DNA of 64,000 nucleotides from Bacillota bacterium (GTDB lineage: Bacteria; Bacillota; Clostridia; Lachnospirales; Lachnospiraceae). The DNA lies in assembly GCA_023407575.1 (NCBI GenBank), contig JAEYLX010000075.1:124001-188000 (forward strand), in the 5' to 3' direction. A program made the translations under genes and the position numbers. Under the pieces are notes generated by a model, which did no database searches, was not told where the DNA came from, and saw only the letters and a list, made by a program, of their open reading frames with translations. This document shows positions 16,651-24,703 of the stretch, piece after piece (positions within the stretch are counted from its first letter, which is position 1; each line of letters begins with the position of its first letter).

Positions 16651-17586
16651 TTATAAGCATGTTATCATCTCCATATTACATTGTTTCAGAGAATTTTGTA
16701 GTATCGCTTTCACATTTTCGGATTGATAATGAGGGTTTCCAACAGAAAAGTTTAAATAATCCAAACCATACCACACATGAAGTGTGTCCTCTATCTCGTA
16801 AAAGATGTTTTTGTCGTACTCCGTTTCATAACGATTAAGAAAAACCTTTCGGTAAGTATCGGCGGTCTCCTCATCGTAATTCAACTTCATCCAAAAAGTC
16901 AGACGAGCAATGTCAGCCATCCAACAAAGTGATTGCGTATCATCCCAGTCAATTAAAACAATTTCATCAGAATGGACAAGAATGTTTTTCGTTGAAAGAT
17001 CTCCATGGCAAAGCACCGATGGAAATTGGTCACATACTATCAGTTTTTTATGGAGTTCCTGTTTGATTGTTTCCAATGAGGCAGCACAAATCAAGTTATT
17101 CACCCTTAAGTTAGAGGTGCAGTCATCAAACATATCATATATAAACTCTGAAAAAGTTGTCCACATTGCTATGCCACCACCTGTATACCCAAAGTTCTTA
17201 AGCTTTATTTGATGCACCTGCGACACTAATACCGCTAGTTTTTCAAATAACTTTTTAGTTTCATCGATTGACATCTTAAGCCTGTCTGCGGTTATCCCCT
17301 GAAGACATTCCTCTATTAAATAACCATGAGGGAAGTTACTATCGCCCCGATCGAACACAAAGAGCTTTGCATGAGGGATTTTATATTCATCGAGCTTGTT
17401 GACTACAAAAGGTAACTTATTATCTTCCGGCCATCCACTGCTGTAAATCTTAAAAATGTAAGGCTGAGATTCTGTTTCAATTTTATAAACTTGGTTATTA
17501 GGTACATTTTCAAATTTATGAATGGATTTTACACTTTTTTTTATCTGGCATTCAAATGTTTCCTTAATTATGGTATTATTATACAT
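16651..17586 (-). CDS. Phosphotransferase of the APH fold
   Basis: 311 residues, a second kinase of this fold but only distantly like its neighbour. Catalytic loop VLCHGDLSTKNILVHS near 193-208, metal-binding Asp in LIDWDDTQSL near 214-223. N-lobe Lys probably in YIFKIYSSGW near 45. ATP-dependent; the substrate is unknown. AAAGGAG lies 10 bases before the ATG. The gap to the next APH gene is 21 bases, so the two are probably co-transcribed, although nothing shows that they act together. Confidence 0.83.
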   Translation of the reverse strand: MYNNTIIKETFECQIKKSVKSIHKFENVPNNQVYKIETESQPYIFKIYSSGWPEDNKLPFVVNKLDEYKIPHAKLFVFDRGDSNFPHGYLIEECLQGITADRLKMSIDETKKLFEKLAVLVSQVHQIKLKNFGYTGGGIAMWTTFSEFIYDMFDDCTSNLRVNNLICAASLETIKQELHKKLIVCDQFPSVLCHGDLSTKNILVHSDEIVLIDWDDTQSLCWMADIARLTFWMKLNYDEETADTYRKVFLNRYETEYDKNIFYEIEDTLHVWYGLDYLNFSVGNPHYQSENVKAILQNSLKQCNMEMITCL

Positions 17587-17733
17587 TTTTATATTGCTCC
17601 TTTGAATATAACAATAAATATGTTTTTTGTATCACCTTAATAATAAATGTTTAATAAAACCCTTCCTATCTCATTTATTTTTCTAATAAACATTGCGGAA
17701 AGCCACCTTAATTTCATAATCTGAATGTACGAA

Positions 17734-18021
17734 TTAATTTGACATTTTAATGCCTTGAAAAGTAAATAAAATTAAATCTATATATAATACTATTACTCCG
17801 ATTGCTAAACTTATTAAATCACTGGCCAGACATTGCATATTTAGCTTATAAGCTTTCTTCATTTTAAAATATATCCTTTGAACTAAATCTACTAATGCAC
17901 AGGCAATAAGTATAAAAACAATAATAGCAGAAATTATGAACGGTATACCTAAAGGTAATATTAATAACGTAAGGATAAACATACAGATTTGTATCAGTCG
18001 ATTATATTTACTAAATAGCAT
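17734..18021 (-). CDS. Small membrane protein of unknown function
   Basis: 95 residues from the ATG at 18021, chosen because AAAGGAG sits 9 bases upstream; the TTG at 18030 overlaps that site. Three hydrophobic segments, about 8-28, 29-46 and 66-85, separated by a basic loop (QRIYFKMKKAYKLN). No family recognised. Monocistronic, in the accessory run. Confidence 0.55.
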   Translation of the reverse strand: MLFSKYNRLIQICMFILTLLILPLGIPFIISAIIVFILIACALVDLVQRIYFKMKKAYKLNMQCLASDLISLAIGVIVLYIDLILFTFQGIKMSN

Positions 18022-18085
18022 AATTACCAACTCCTTTTATTTACATTTTGAAATTTTATGAATGCCACAGTCATATTCCTTTGCA

Positions 18086-18628
18086 TTAAAGTACCGGCAA
18101 ATCATTTTGATAAATCCTCATTAAATACTCTGGTTCGTCTTCATCAGGTACCTGAATCAACTTATAATATACAAATCCAACTTTTTCATATGCCCTTATT
18201 GCAATCATATTCAACGGTTCGGGTCCTATAATACAGCAATTAACCTCGTTTAATGTGAAAACATAATCCATAAGAAACTTTTGTAAAATTTGCTTTCCTA
18301 ACCCTTTGTGAATAAAATTTTTATCTCCAATAAATAAGTCTAACCCTGCTGCTGGATCTTCGGCCTTAACATATTTACTATATTCTGGATAGTAGTCAAT
18401 TCGATAAGTCTGTATATATCCTATCTCTATATCATCACAAACAATAATAAATGAATGTGTCGGCTGATTACCATTAATTCTGGGCAAATATTTCTTCACA
18501 ACATCGTCATATGTACTACCACCCTTATTGTACCATTCATTTACATGATCTGTATTTAACCATCTATGTAATAATTTTAAATCTTTCTCTTCTAATAAAC
18601 GAAATACTATATTGTTTTTCAACTTCAT
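18086..18628 (-). CDS. GNAT acetyltransferase, AAC(6')-like
   Basis: 180 residues. The order of motifs fits the Acetyltransf_8 / AAC(6')-Ib type of GNAT: FRLLEEKDLKLLHRWLNTDHVNEWY near 9-33, IGYIQTYRIDYYPEYSKY near 68-85, AAGLDLFIGDKNFIHKGLGKQILQKFLMDYVF near 93-124 with the acetyl-CoA loop HKGLGKQI, and NMIAIRAYEKVGFVYY near 144-159. It acetylates an amine with acetyl-CoA. A drug substrate is possible but not shown. GGGAGATAGA precedes the start. Confidence 0.8.
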   Translation of the reverse strand: MKLKNNIVFRLLEEKDLKLLHRWLNTDHVNEWYNKGGSTYDDVVKKYLPRINGNQPTHSFIIVCDDIEIGYIQTYRIDYYPEYSKYVKAEDPAAGLDLFIGDKNFIHKGLGKQILQKFLMDYVFTLNEVNCCIIGPEPLNMIAIRAYEKVGFVYYKLIQVPDEDEPEYLMRIYQNDLPVL

Positions 18629-18682
18629 TCTATCTCCCTATTAACTAAATAATATTTCCACGCCTTAATCACAGCATATAAT

Positions 18683-19048
18683 CTAAACAAAAAGGCACCA
18701 GTATACACCGAATTTATCAATTAGAGAGAACATACATGTGCTGTAATCACATGGTCCAATAGGGACATAAATAGTTGCTCCGTCTTTTAACACTTCATAA
18801 GCTTTTTTGACATGAACTTCGCCGCCATCTCCTAAATGAAAACAAAACTGCATGGTATTTCCGATTACATGATCCTCTGAAATCTCAGACACTGCTAATA
18901 TCTGTCCATGAGCATTCAACTCGGAGTGCATATATCCACCATTATCATCCGGATATAAACCAAGAATTTCAGCGTTAAAAGCTTTTTGATAAAGACTCAC
19001 CGCTTCAACGCTTCCCTTTACATAAACTTGCATCATTGACCTTAACAA
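18683..19048 (-). CDS. VOC family protein (PhnB-like)
   Basis: 121 residues of the vicinal-oxygen-chelate fold: VYVKGSVEAVSLYQKAFNAEILGLYPDDNGGYMHSEL (about 7-43), then GNTMQFCFHLGDGGEVHVKKAYEVL and the closing DKFGVYWCLFV. This is the PhnB/3-demethylubiquinone-like subgroup, often of unknown substrate. The start is a TTG at 19048 with GGGGG 8 bases upstream; the ATG pair at codons 5-6 is the alternative and lacks a ribosome site. Confidence 0.75.
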   Translation of the reverse strand: MLRSMMQVYVKGSVEAVSLYQKAFNAEILGLYPDDNGGYMHSELNAHGQILAVSEISEDHVIGNTMQFCFHLGDGGEVHVKKAYEVLKDGATIYVPIGPCDYSTCMFSLIDKFGVYWCLFV

Positions 19049-19202
19049 ACTGTATACCCCCTAGAATTTCAAATTTATCTATTTGTTAACGAACTAATAT
19101 TTTCTTATAAATAGTTATTTAAGTAATCTAAAGATAATTCATCTAGAATATCATTCCATGAATTGGAGTTTTTTAACTTCCCATTATACTCATACTTGCA
19201 GA

Positions 19203-19676
19203 TTATAAATACTTGTGTAATAACTCTTTAGGAATATGACAATAGTCATTAGGGCATCTATCTAATCTATCTTGATGTTCCTCCGCACTTTTAACATAAT
19301 TCGTAAGTGGAAGGACCTCTACTACGATTTTGTCCCTATCTGCTCTTTTTGTTATATAATTCTCGGCAGCTTCCAAATGTTGAGATACTTTGCTATATAC
19401 GCCTGTACGGTATTTTTTTCCCACATCTTTACCTTGTTTATTCACACTGTATGGATCTATAATCTCAAAAAAATAATCCATTAATTGCGAAACAGTTACA
19501 ATGTCAGGGTCAAATTCTGTTTTTACGCATTCAGCATAACCATCATACTCGCCTTCGAGAGTATTTGAATAACCATTTGCTCGTCCTGCTTGAGTATTAA
19601 TAACACCTTTTAATGTTTTAATAAATGCTTGTACACCCCATAGACAGCCTCCTGCAAAATATATTGTTTCAACCAT
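19203..19676 (-). CDS. msrA: Peptide-methionine (S)-S-oxide reductase
   Basis: 157 residues. Repairs oxidised methionine (the S epimer) using thioredoxin. The catalytic Cys lies in YFAGGCLWGVQAF (residues about 6-18), with Leu in place of the usual Phe of GCFWG. Then RANGYSNTLEGEYDGYAECVKTEFDP, the substrate Glu region, FFEIIDPYSVNKQGKDVGKKYRTGVY near 69-94, and EHQDRLDRCPNDYCHIP near 133-149 with two more cysteines for resolution. The gene is intact and single; MsrB is not present here. Confidence 0.9.
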   Translation of the reverse strand: MVETIYFAGGCLWGVQAFIKTLKGVINTQAGRANGYSNTLEGEYDGYAECVKTEFDPDIVTVSQLMDYFFEIIDPYSVNKQGKDVGKKYRTGVYSKVSQHLEAAENYITKRADRDKIVVEVLPLTNYVKSAEEHQDRLDRCPNDYCHIPKELLHKYL

Positions 19677-19815
19677 AATTTATACCTATTTCCTTTTGTT
19701 AAATAAAAATAATCAGTAGTTAATTCACCACGAACAAATTCTTTTATTATCCCAACAACCAGGAAGTTGTCAGGAAGATTTCAGATACTATTATAAATAT
19801 ATCACGTAACTATAA

Positions 19816-20220
19816 TTAATCGTTTTCCAGTTTACAGTCATGCCCAGAGTTATCATTGTTTAATATTATTTCAATAATCAAATCTAAGATTGTAAATCCC
19901 CTATGCTTCTTAGCATTCTTTAATTTTTTCTTTACACTATCAATATTTGATGGATGGCAGGTTTTTAATATATTTTCATAATATTTAATAGTGGCTTCAT
20001 ATCCAAGGCAATCTCTACTTTTGTCACAATTCTTCCAGCTTATTAATAATGATTCTCCATATTCGTGAACACCAAATCCCCCTCTAAGTAAATCGTTGAA
20101 AGCATCCAAATTATGCCCTGTCTTCCAAGTTAAATCCTTAGTAAGAACCCTATCTATTTCACAATAAAAACCTTCTAGATCATCAAAATTATTACCATCA
20201 ATTACAATTTTCGTACGCAT
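19816..20220 (-). CDS. Barstar family protein (orphan ribonuclease inhibitor)
   Basis: 134 residues. IVIDGNNFDDLEGFYCEIDRVL (5-26), then TWKTGHNLDAFNDLLRGGFGVHEYGESLLISWKNCDKSR is the barstar fold signature: a short alpha/beta inhibitor that blocks the active site of barnase-like ribonucleases. No barnase-like toxin gene lies next to it, so it may be an immunity gene left behind, or protect against toxins of neighbours. The last 30 residues (charged, Asn/Asp rich) extend beyond typical barstar. Confidence 0.85.
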   Translation of the reverse strand: MRTKIVIDGNNFDDLEGFYCEIDRVLTKDLTWKTGHNLDAFNDLLRGGFGVHEYGESLLISWKNCDKSRDCLGYEATIKYYENILKTCHPSNIDSVKKKLKNAKKHRGFTILDLIIEIILNNDNSGHDCKLEND

Positions 20221-20594
20221 ATCCCTGCCCTTTCTAAAACTCTACTTCATATGCTCACCTAACTATTATAGCCCATGAAGTTAACATTATTTTACTTATA
20301 CTCATTTTATGGCTTGTACAAAAATTATTCAATATAAATTTCCTAAATTACCTTAAAATAGACTAATTCAATGATATATTTATTCCACTTAATTTGTAGA
20401 TTGGCTTTGCTCTCACTTTTCCCAATTCAAAGGTTTTGAAGTTGATACAAAAAAAGAACAAAGTTTGTATTTCTACACACTTTGTTCTAAAAGTTGTTAT
20501 AAGTTAAATAACGAATTGACCTTGTATCACATGAAAGACATTTCTTACTAACATATATCCCAGTTGTAAGTAGCTGCACTAAACATAATTGAAA
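20221..20594. other. Intergenic region with minus-strand terminator
   Basis: 374 bases without a gene. The proximal part is the promoter region of the barstar gene (no clear boxes). The only other structure is a hairpin at 20455-20488, listed separately, which ends the ABC transporter operon. No reading frame of note. Confidence 0.6.
20449..20488 (-). terminator. Terminator of the ABC transporter operon
   Basis: Perfect 10-bp arms AGAACAAAGT (20455-20464) and ACTTTGTTCT (20479-20488); on the minus strand the hairpin is followed by a run of seven T. It lies about 105 bases after the permease stop. Confidence 0.8.
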
Positions 20595-21359
20595 CTATAA
20601 CTTTTTATAGATTCTCATTACAAAGATATAAGCAACAACTATAATAGCTAAGCACCAAGCCAGGGCTACCCAGATGTCATATCCAACTGGTTGGTTTAAC
20701 AATAAATTACGAATTGCTTCTACGATAGGCGTTACAGGCTGATTTTCTGCAAAAGCACCTACTACGGAAGGCATCGTATCTGTTGGAACAAAAGCTGAAC
20801 TAATGAATGGTAAAAAAATGATTGGATAAGAAAATGCAATTGCACCATCGGAGGTTTTAGCCGCTAGTCCCGCAATGATAGCAACCCAAGTCAAAGCAAG
20901 TGTAAACAGAGTAAGTATTCCAAATACTGCTAACCATGCTAAGATCCCTGCAGAGGAACGAAAGCCAATTAATAAGGAAACAAGTAGAATTACAACTACA
21001 GAAATTGCATTTGAAATTAAGGAAGTTAGTACATGCCCCCATAATACGGTAGACCTTGCTATGGGCATAGAGTGAAAACGTTCAAAAATGCCTCGTTGTT
21101 TGTCTGTGAACAATCGATAAGCGACATATCCAATTCCACTGCCAATAGCCATTAACATAATGCCTGGTAACAGGTAATTCGTATAATTTTCTGTACCTGT
21201 TTCAATTGCACCACCAAATACATAAACAAATAATAGCATCATCGCAATTGGTGTAATACAAACAGTAATAATTGTATCCATACTTCTAAAAATATGACGC
21301 ATCGAACGTCCAAACATAACACTCATATCTTTAATAAAATATTTATTTGTTGATTTCAT
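20595..21359 (-). CDS. ABC-2 type transporter permease (DrrB-like)
   Basis: 254 residues with six hydrophobic segments. The N-terminus FGRSMRHIFRSMDTIITVCITPIAMMLLFVYVFGGAIETG and the ABC-2 signature LFTDKQRGIFERFHSMPIARSTVLWGHVL (about 84-112) identify the daunorubicin-type membrane subunit. It probably exports a hydrophobic drug or lipid with the ATPase encoded immediately upstream; the two genes abut (stop 21360, start 21359). The ribosome site lies inside the end of the ATPase gene. Confidence 0.9.
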   Translation of the reverse strand: MKSTNKYFIKDMSVMFGRSMRHIFRSMDTIITVCITPIAMMLLFVYVFGGAIETGTENYTNYLLPGIMLMAIGSGIGYVAYRLFTDKQRGIFERFHSMPIARSTVLWGHVLTSLISNAISVVVILLVSLLIGFRSSAGILAWLAVFGILTLFTLALTWVAIIAGLAAKTSDGAIAFSYPIIFLPFISSAFVPTDTMPSVVGAFAENQPVTPIVEAIRNLLLNQPVGYDIWVALAWCLAIIVVAYIFVMRIYKKL

Positions 21360-22121
21360 CTATTTCTCCTCCTTTTTACCAATGATTGTTAGAAATATCT
21401 CTTCTAATGTAGGTTGCTTTTCAACATATTCAACTTTTGCAGGCGGAAATAATTTTTTCAATCCTTCTAGGGTATCTTTAGCAATGATTTTTCCTCCATG
21501 AAGGATTGCAATTTTATCTGCAAGTTGCTCTGCTTCTTCTAAATACTGTGTTGTTAAGAACACTGTAGTTCCAGCAGAGGATAGTTCTTTTATAATTTTC
21601 CAGACCTCTAAACGTGCTTCTGGATCAAGGCCAGTTGTTGGCTCATCCAGGAAAATAATCTTTGGATTTCCCACCAGGCTCATTGAGATATCAATTCTTC
21701 TTTTCATACCTCCAGAGTAAGTCCCTACCCTGCGATCTGCTGCTTCTGACATATCAAAACGTTTAATTAACTCATCTGCAATTTGATTTGGATTTTTCAG
21801 ATGTCTAAGTTTTGCTATCATTTGAAGATTTTCTCGACCAGTCAAGATTTCATCAATAGCGGCAAATTGACCAGTAAGGCTTATTAGACCTCTAATGTCT
21901 CTTGAATTTTTCTCAATATCAAAACCATTAATTACTGCACTCCCAGAATCTGCTTTCAGTAAAGTAGACATAATTCGAATTATTGTTGTTTTTCCTGCTC
22001 CATTGGAACCAAGTAATGCAAAGATACTACCCTGCTCTACTTCGAAATCTACTCCTTTTAGTACTTCTACATTTTTGTAAGTTTTCTTTACACCTTTAAC
22101 TTGTATGATATTTTGTTTCAT
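21360..22121 (-). CDS. ABC transporter ATP-binding protein (DrrA-like)
   Basis: 253 residues. Walker A LLGSNGAGKTTIIR near 34-47, Q loop SLTGQFAAID, signature YSGGMKRRIDISMSLVG near 138-154, Walker B PKIIFLDEPTTGLDPEAR near 156-173, H loop replaced by Gln in FLTTQYLEEAEQL near 191, as is common in DrrA-type proteins. Energises the adjacent ABC-2 permease. A terminator hairpin lies between it and the KTR gene upstream, so it may be expressed by readthrough or from its own promoter in 22122-22260. PadR-type control is likely from the neighbours. Confidence 0.92.
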   Translation of the reverse strand: MKQNIIQVKGVKKTYKNVEVLKGVDFEVEQGSIFALLGSNGAGKTTIIRIMSTLLKADSGSAVINGFDIEKNSRDIRGLISLTGQFAAIDEILTGRENLQMIAKLRHLKNPNQIADELIKRFDMSEAADRRVGTYSGGMKRRIDISMSLVGNPKIIFLDEPTTGLDPEARLEVWKIIKELSSAGTTVFLTTQYLEEAEQLADKIAILHGGKIIAKDTLEGLKKLFPPAKVEYVEKQPTLEEIFLTIIGKKEEK

Positions 22122-22261
22122 TTCTTTTCCTCCTCTTTATTAAATAAATCCACTTAAATATTTAACCAATTCGTTCTATCACCTTGTAGACAATTACTAG
22201 GGTGAACTGTGTTCTCACTCACGGAGAATTTTAAATCAATAGAGAAACTTACCTAATGATT

Positions 22262-22306
22262 AAAAAAGAGCCGACAACTATGATTTCATTCATGGTTGTC
22301 GGCTCT
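22262..22306 (-). terminator. Terminator overlapping the 3' end of the KTR gene
   Basis: Perfect 12-bp arms AGAGCCGACAAC (22267-22278) and GTTGTCGGCTCT (22295-22306), with TTTTTT following on the minus strand. The right arm is inside the KTR coding sequence and its stop codon lies in the loop. It should reduce transcription from the PadR/DUF1048/KTR genes into the ABC genes. Confidence 0.85.
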
Positions 22307-22501
22307 GCGTCTTGCGTCTGGCTCTTTAATAACTGATATTTTTAATTTTTTTAGATTGATTATCGTTTCCTGTTTGCATTTGGGACAAAATAGTGGAAAG
22401 TTTTCAAGAACTGTATCAACACTTATTTTGGTCCTTGTTTTGTTGTTGCAGACTGGGCACAGTATCCAATCGTTTTTTGACATCTCAATTGTCTTTTCCA
22501 T
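22286..22501 (-). CDS. Cysteine-rich KTR domain protein
   Basis: 71 residues. WILCPVCNNKTRTKI near 12-26 and FPLFCPKCKQETIINL near 35-50 form a two-CxxC zinc-ribbon-like unit with the KTR motif. Family members are widespread in Firmicutes, often on Tn916-like conjugative elements, and their function is unknown. Here it is placed between DUF1048 and ABC genes, and its final codons form one arm of a terminator. The tail EPDARRRADNHE replaces the more usual short end. Possible sign of past mobile-element traffic, although no transposon genes are seen. Confidence 0.85.
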   Translation of the reverse strand: MEKTIEMSKNDWILCPVCNNKTRTKISVDTVLENFPLFCPKCKQETIINLKKLKISVIKEPDARRRADNHE

Positions 22502-22514
22502 TTAGGAATTCCTC

Positions 22515-22865
22515 TCACTTTGTTTTATTCGTAACCTTTTTCATAGCCTTGCTAACTTCTTGATTAACAGTTTCTTCGTAGACGTCAGTGTAAGTTTTTG
22601 AATCTTTGATTAAATCATCACAGAACCCAGCTACGTCTTTACCCGTAACTTCAAGCACACCTTTTTTCATGATGGCACCTTCCTCGAACAGGTCGACAAT
22701 CCCCGAGAGCAAATCTGTCCCCTCTGATAGCTCTACAGGACCAACTTTGAAAAGATATTTCTGAAGCTCTTTATATACAATCTGATAATCTTTGGGAAGT
22801 GCTTTAACACGCGCCATGTGTGCTTTCCATTCGTTTTTACCTTCCAGGATATCTTGTATTCTCAT
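22515..22865 (-). CDS. DUF1048 domain protein
   Basis: 116 residues from the ATG at 22865, chosen because GGAGG sits 5 bases upstream; a start at 22922 would add 19 residues that cross a small hairpin. The body (IQDILEGKNEWKAHMARVKALPKDYQIVYKELQKYLFK ... LLSGIVDLFEEGAIMKKGVLEVTGKDVAGFCDDLI) matches the DUF1048 family of short helical proteins. It is a diverged duplicate of the next gene. Such genes commonly follow PadR regulators near ABC exporters; their role is not known. Confidence 0.85.
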   Translation of the reverse strand: MRIQDILEGKNEWKAHMARVKALPKDYQIVYKELQKYLFKVGPVELSEGTDLLSGIVDLFEEGAIMKKGVLEVTGKDVAGFCDDLIKDSKTYTDVYEETVNQEVSKAMKKVTNKTK

Positions 22866-22968
22866 ATTAACCTCCATTCTGCCTTCAGGCAGCTCAATCG
22901 ATGAGCGAAAAGCACGCTCCATTCTGTTTGCTTTTTGCTTTTTGAAAAGTACTTTTCAACCTAACCCT

Positions 22969-23316
22969 TTACTTGCTTAATTTTTTAGTAATATTATTGT
23001 TAAGTTGCTCCCTCCACTTATCGCGGTACGATTTTGCACCTTCTTTACCGACCAACGCTGAACAAAAGCCTTTAATATCGTCTCCTAAAACCTCTTGGAC
23101 ATTCTGCCCCTCCAAAGCTGATTCCTCAAGCAAACCCAGTACACCGTCAAGAATTGGCATAAGATTACGTCCGGTTAAATCTGAATGTGGCCAAAGATTT
23201 TCTTTGATTTTTTCCCATGCCGCTTGGTAATCATCTGGTAGTTTTCCAGCCCGGGCTTCAAAAGTTTTCATTTCAGCAGTCATATCACTGCCTGTGATTT
23301 TCTCCCAAAAATTCAT
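22969..23316 (-). CDS. DUF1048 domain protein
   Basis: 115 residues: FWEKITGSDMTAEMKTFEARAGKLPDDYQAAWEKIKENLWPHSDL ... ILDGVLGLLEESALEGQNVQEVLGDDIKGFCSALV. Helical, soluble, same fold as its downstream neighbour. Its ATG shares one base with the PadR stop (TAATG), so the two are translationally coupled. The family occurs beside PadR repressors and may modulate them, but this is inference. Confidence 0.87.
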   Translation of the reverse strand: MNFWEKITGSDMTAEMKTFEARAGKLPDDYQAAWEKIKENLWPHSDLTGRNLMPILDGVLGLLEESALEGQNVQEVLGDDIKGFCSALVGKEGAKSYRDKWREQLNNNITKKLSK

Positions 23317-23639
23317 TAGCTCTTCTCCTTTAACTCGTTAATTTTTGAAGCTACGAATTCCCATCTTTCCCAGAAGCTTCGTAACTCTTCCTTACCCGCA
23401 TCATTGAGCGTAAAAAACTTTCGCGGAGGTCCCATATCGGATGGTTTTTTCGTAATTTCCACCAACTTGTTTTTCTCAAGTCGAACCAGGATGGTATATA
23501 CTGTCCCATCTACAACATCTGAAAATCCAAGTGTATTCAGACGCCTCGTAATCTCGTAACCGTAGATTTCCTCGTGACTGATGATTTCAAGAACACAGCC
23601 TTCCAATACGCCTTTTAACATTTCAGTTATATTATCCAA
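23316..23639 (-). CDS. PadR family transcriptional regulator
   Basis: 107 residues from the TTG at 23639; the strong site AGAGGTGAT lies 4-6 bases upstream and overlaps the alternative GTG at 23648. Winged-helix core: EISHEEIYGYEITRRLNTLGFSDVVDGTVYTILVRLEKNKLVEI, then the beta-wing KPSDMGPPRKFFTLNDAGKEELRSFWERW. PadR repressors control efflux and stress genes in response to aromatic or cationic compounds. First gene of the block; four similar repeats in its promoter region are its likely autoregulatory sites. Confidence 0.92.
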   Translation of the reverse strand: MDNITEMLKGVLEGCVLEIISHEEIYGYEITRRLNTLGFSDVVDGTVYTILVRLEKNKLVEITKKPSDMGPPRKFFTLNDAGKEELRSFWERWEFVASKINELKEKS

Positions 23640-23655
23640 ATTAATCACCTCTTAA

Positions 23656-23725
23656 CTATTTAGTATTACCGATATTCTGTATCACTGATATTCAGTATTA
23701 CTTACTACCGCTATATAGTATCACG
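23656..23725 (-). promoter_or_regulatory. Four-fold repeat operator upstream of padR
   Basis: Four related units read on the plus strand: CTATTTAGTATTAC, GATATTCTGTATCAC, GATATTCAGTATTAC and CTATATAGTATCAC. They share TATT/TATA plus GTATYAC and cover the promoter before the PadR start. This is the expected layout of a cooperative autoregulatory operator. Confidence 0.55.
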
Positions 23726-24169
23726 TAGTAGAGACAGTGTCAATAGGATTTATATTATATATTTTATAGCATTTCGAGCCAAACAGTGAGCATGCCCCCT
23801 AGTTTTTAAGGTTGGTTCTGAATAATAACATTTACTTTTAATTAAGAATCCTGCTGCTCTAGCTTTTTCAATTATAGTATGTGGAGATGTATCAACAAAG
23901 TGTAGTTTTATTAGTTTGTGTTTTATCTTCGCATAATTTAATAGGAGGAAATATCTCTAATTGAGAAATCCCCTCCTACTTATATCAACGTACCTACCGC
24001 ATGGTTCATATTAACTTTAAAATTTAAAATTTTAAATTCAGATTTATGGAATAAAACTGATGTTTGAATCTAATTGAGAGCAACTATTTAATAGAATAAC
24101 ATTAAAGATTGAAATTTGATTATGTATTTATCCTCATTAACTGCTTTGATAGTGATTCTTCTTTTTACT
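23726..24169 (-). other. Intergenic region with decayed reading frame
   Basis: 444 bases without an intact gene. On the minus strand a start-less frame of about 67 codons ends at 23750 (segments KLHFVDTSPHTIIEKARAAGF and EPTLKTRGHAHCLARNAIKYI). It reads like coding sequence but has no start or ribosome site, and I do not recognise it. A hairpin with arms TAGGAGG and CCTCCTA lies at 23942-23978. The rest is AT-rich without visible signals. Confidence 0.4.
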
Positions 24170-24579
24170 TTATTCATTCTTCTTACTATTACTAAACTTC
24201 TGAAAATAATAATTGCCATTTTCTACTTCACATTTAATATTTGAAAAATAATCTGCTACATTGTTAAAATCATTGCTATTGTAACTTTTATGATTATAGC
24301 CATATGGGATACGCTTTTCAATTAGTTTAAATCCACTTTTTTGAGCAGTTTTACCTTTAAACATACAGCAGGCAGATATCCATGCTCGGGATATTTAATC
24401 ACTTTTTTCGCATTGTGTTGGAAGTACAAAATGGCATTTCTAATAAAATCAATCGTCGCATTTTCAAAGAATGTCGGATGACACTTCATTACTTCCTTGT
24501 CATTTTTTATAGCAATTAATGCATTTGCTTCTTGCTCCATAAGTTCGCGGATAATAAGCCTGTTTGTTTCAATATACAT
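24170..24579 (-). pseudogene. GNAT acetyltransferase, frameshifted with internal deletion
   Basis: The N-terminal frame (24579 downward) starts MYIETNRLIIRELMEQEANALIAIKND, the normal opening of a RimJ-type GNAT protein, and runs out after 85 codons. The C-terminal frame (24170-24364) carries AQKSGFKLIEKRIPYGYNHKS, the normal GNAT end. The two frames overlap at 24322-24364, and together they are some 40-50 residues short of a full protein. The acetyl-CoA-binding middle is missing. So a deletion removed the centre and shifted the frame at about 24360. Not functional. Confidence 0.75.
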
Positions 24580-24703
24580 ATGTACCTCCTTCGTCCATTA
24601 TATAAATAATCTCATATATAAAATGGTTCCGTAAGTTCTGATTTATTATTCTGTTTATAATTTTGTACCCTTGCTAATTAACTAACTTTGCAAAATATAG
24701 TTG

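Noticed and set aside
13006..20220. Integron or chromosomal gene-cassette array
   Set aside because: The same-strand single-gene layout suggested it, but I found no integrase gene and no RYYYAAC/GTTRRRY attC pairs between the genes.
22286..22501. Tn916-like conjugative element because of the KTR gene
   Set aside because: No conjugation, relaxase, integrase or tet genes are near; a KTR gene alone does not show a transposon.
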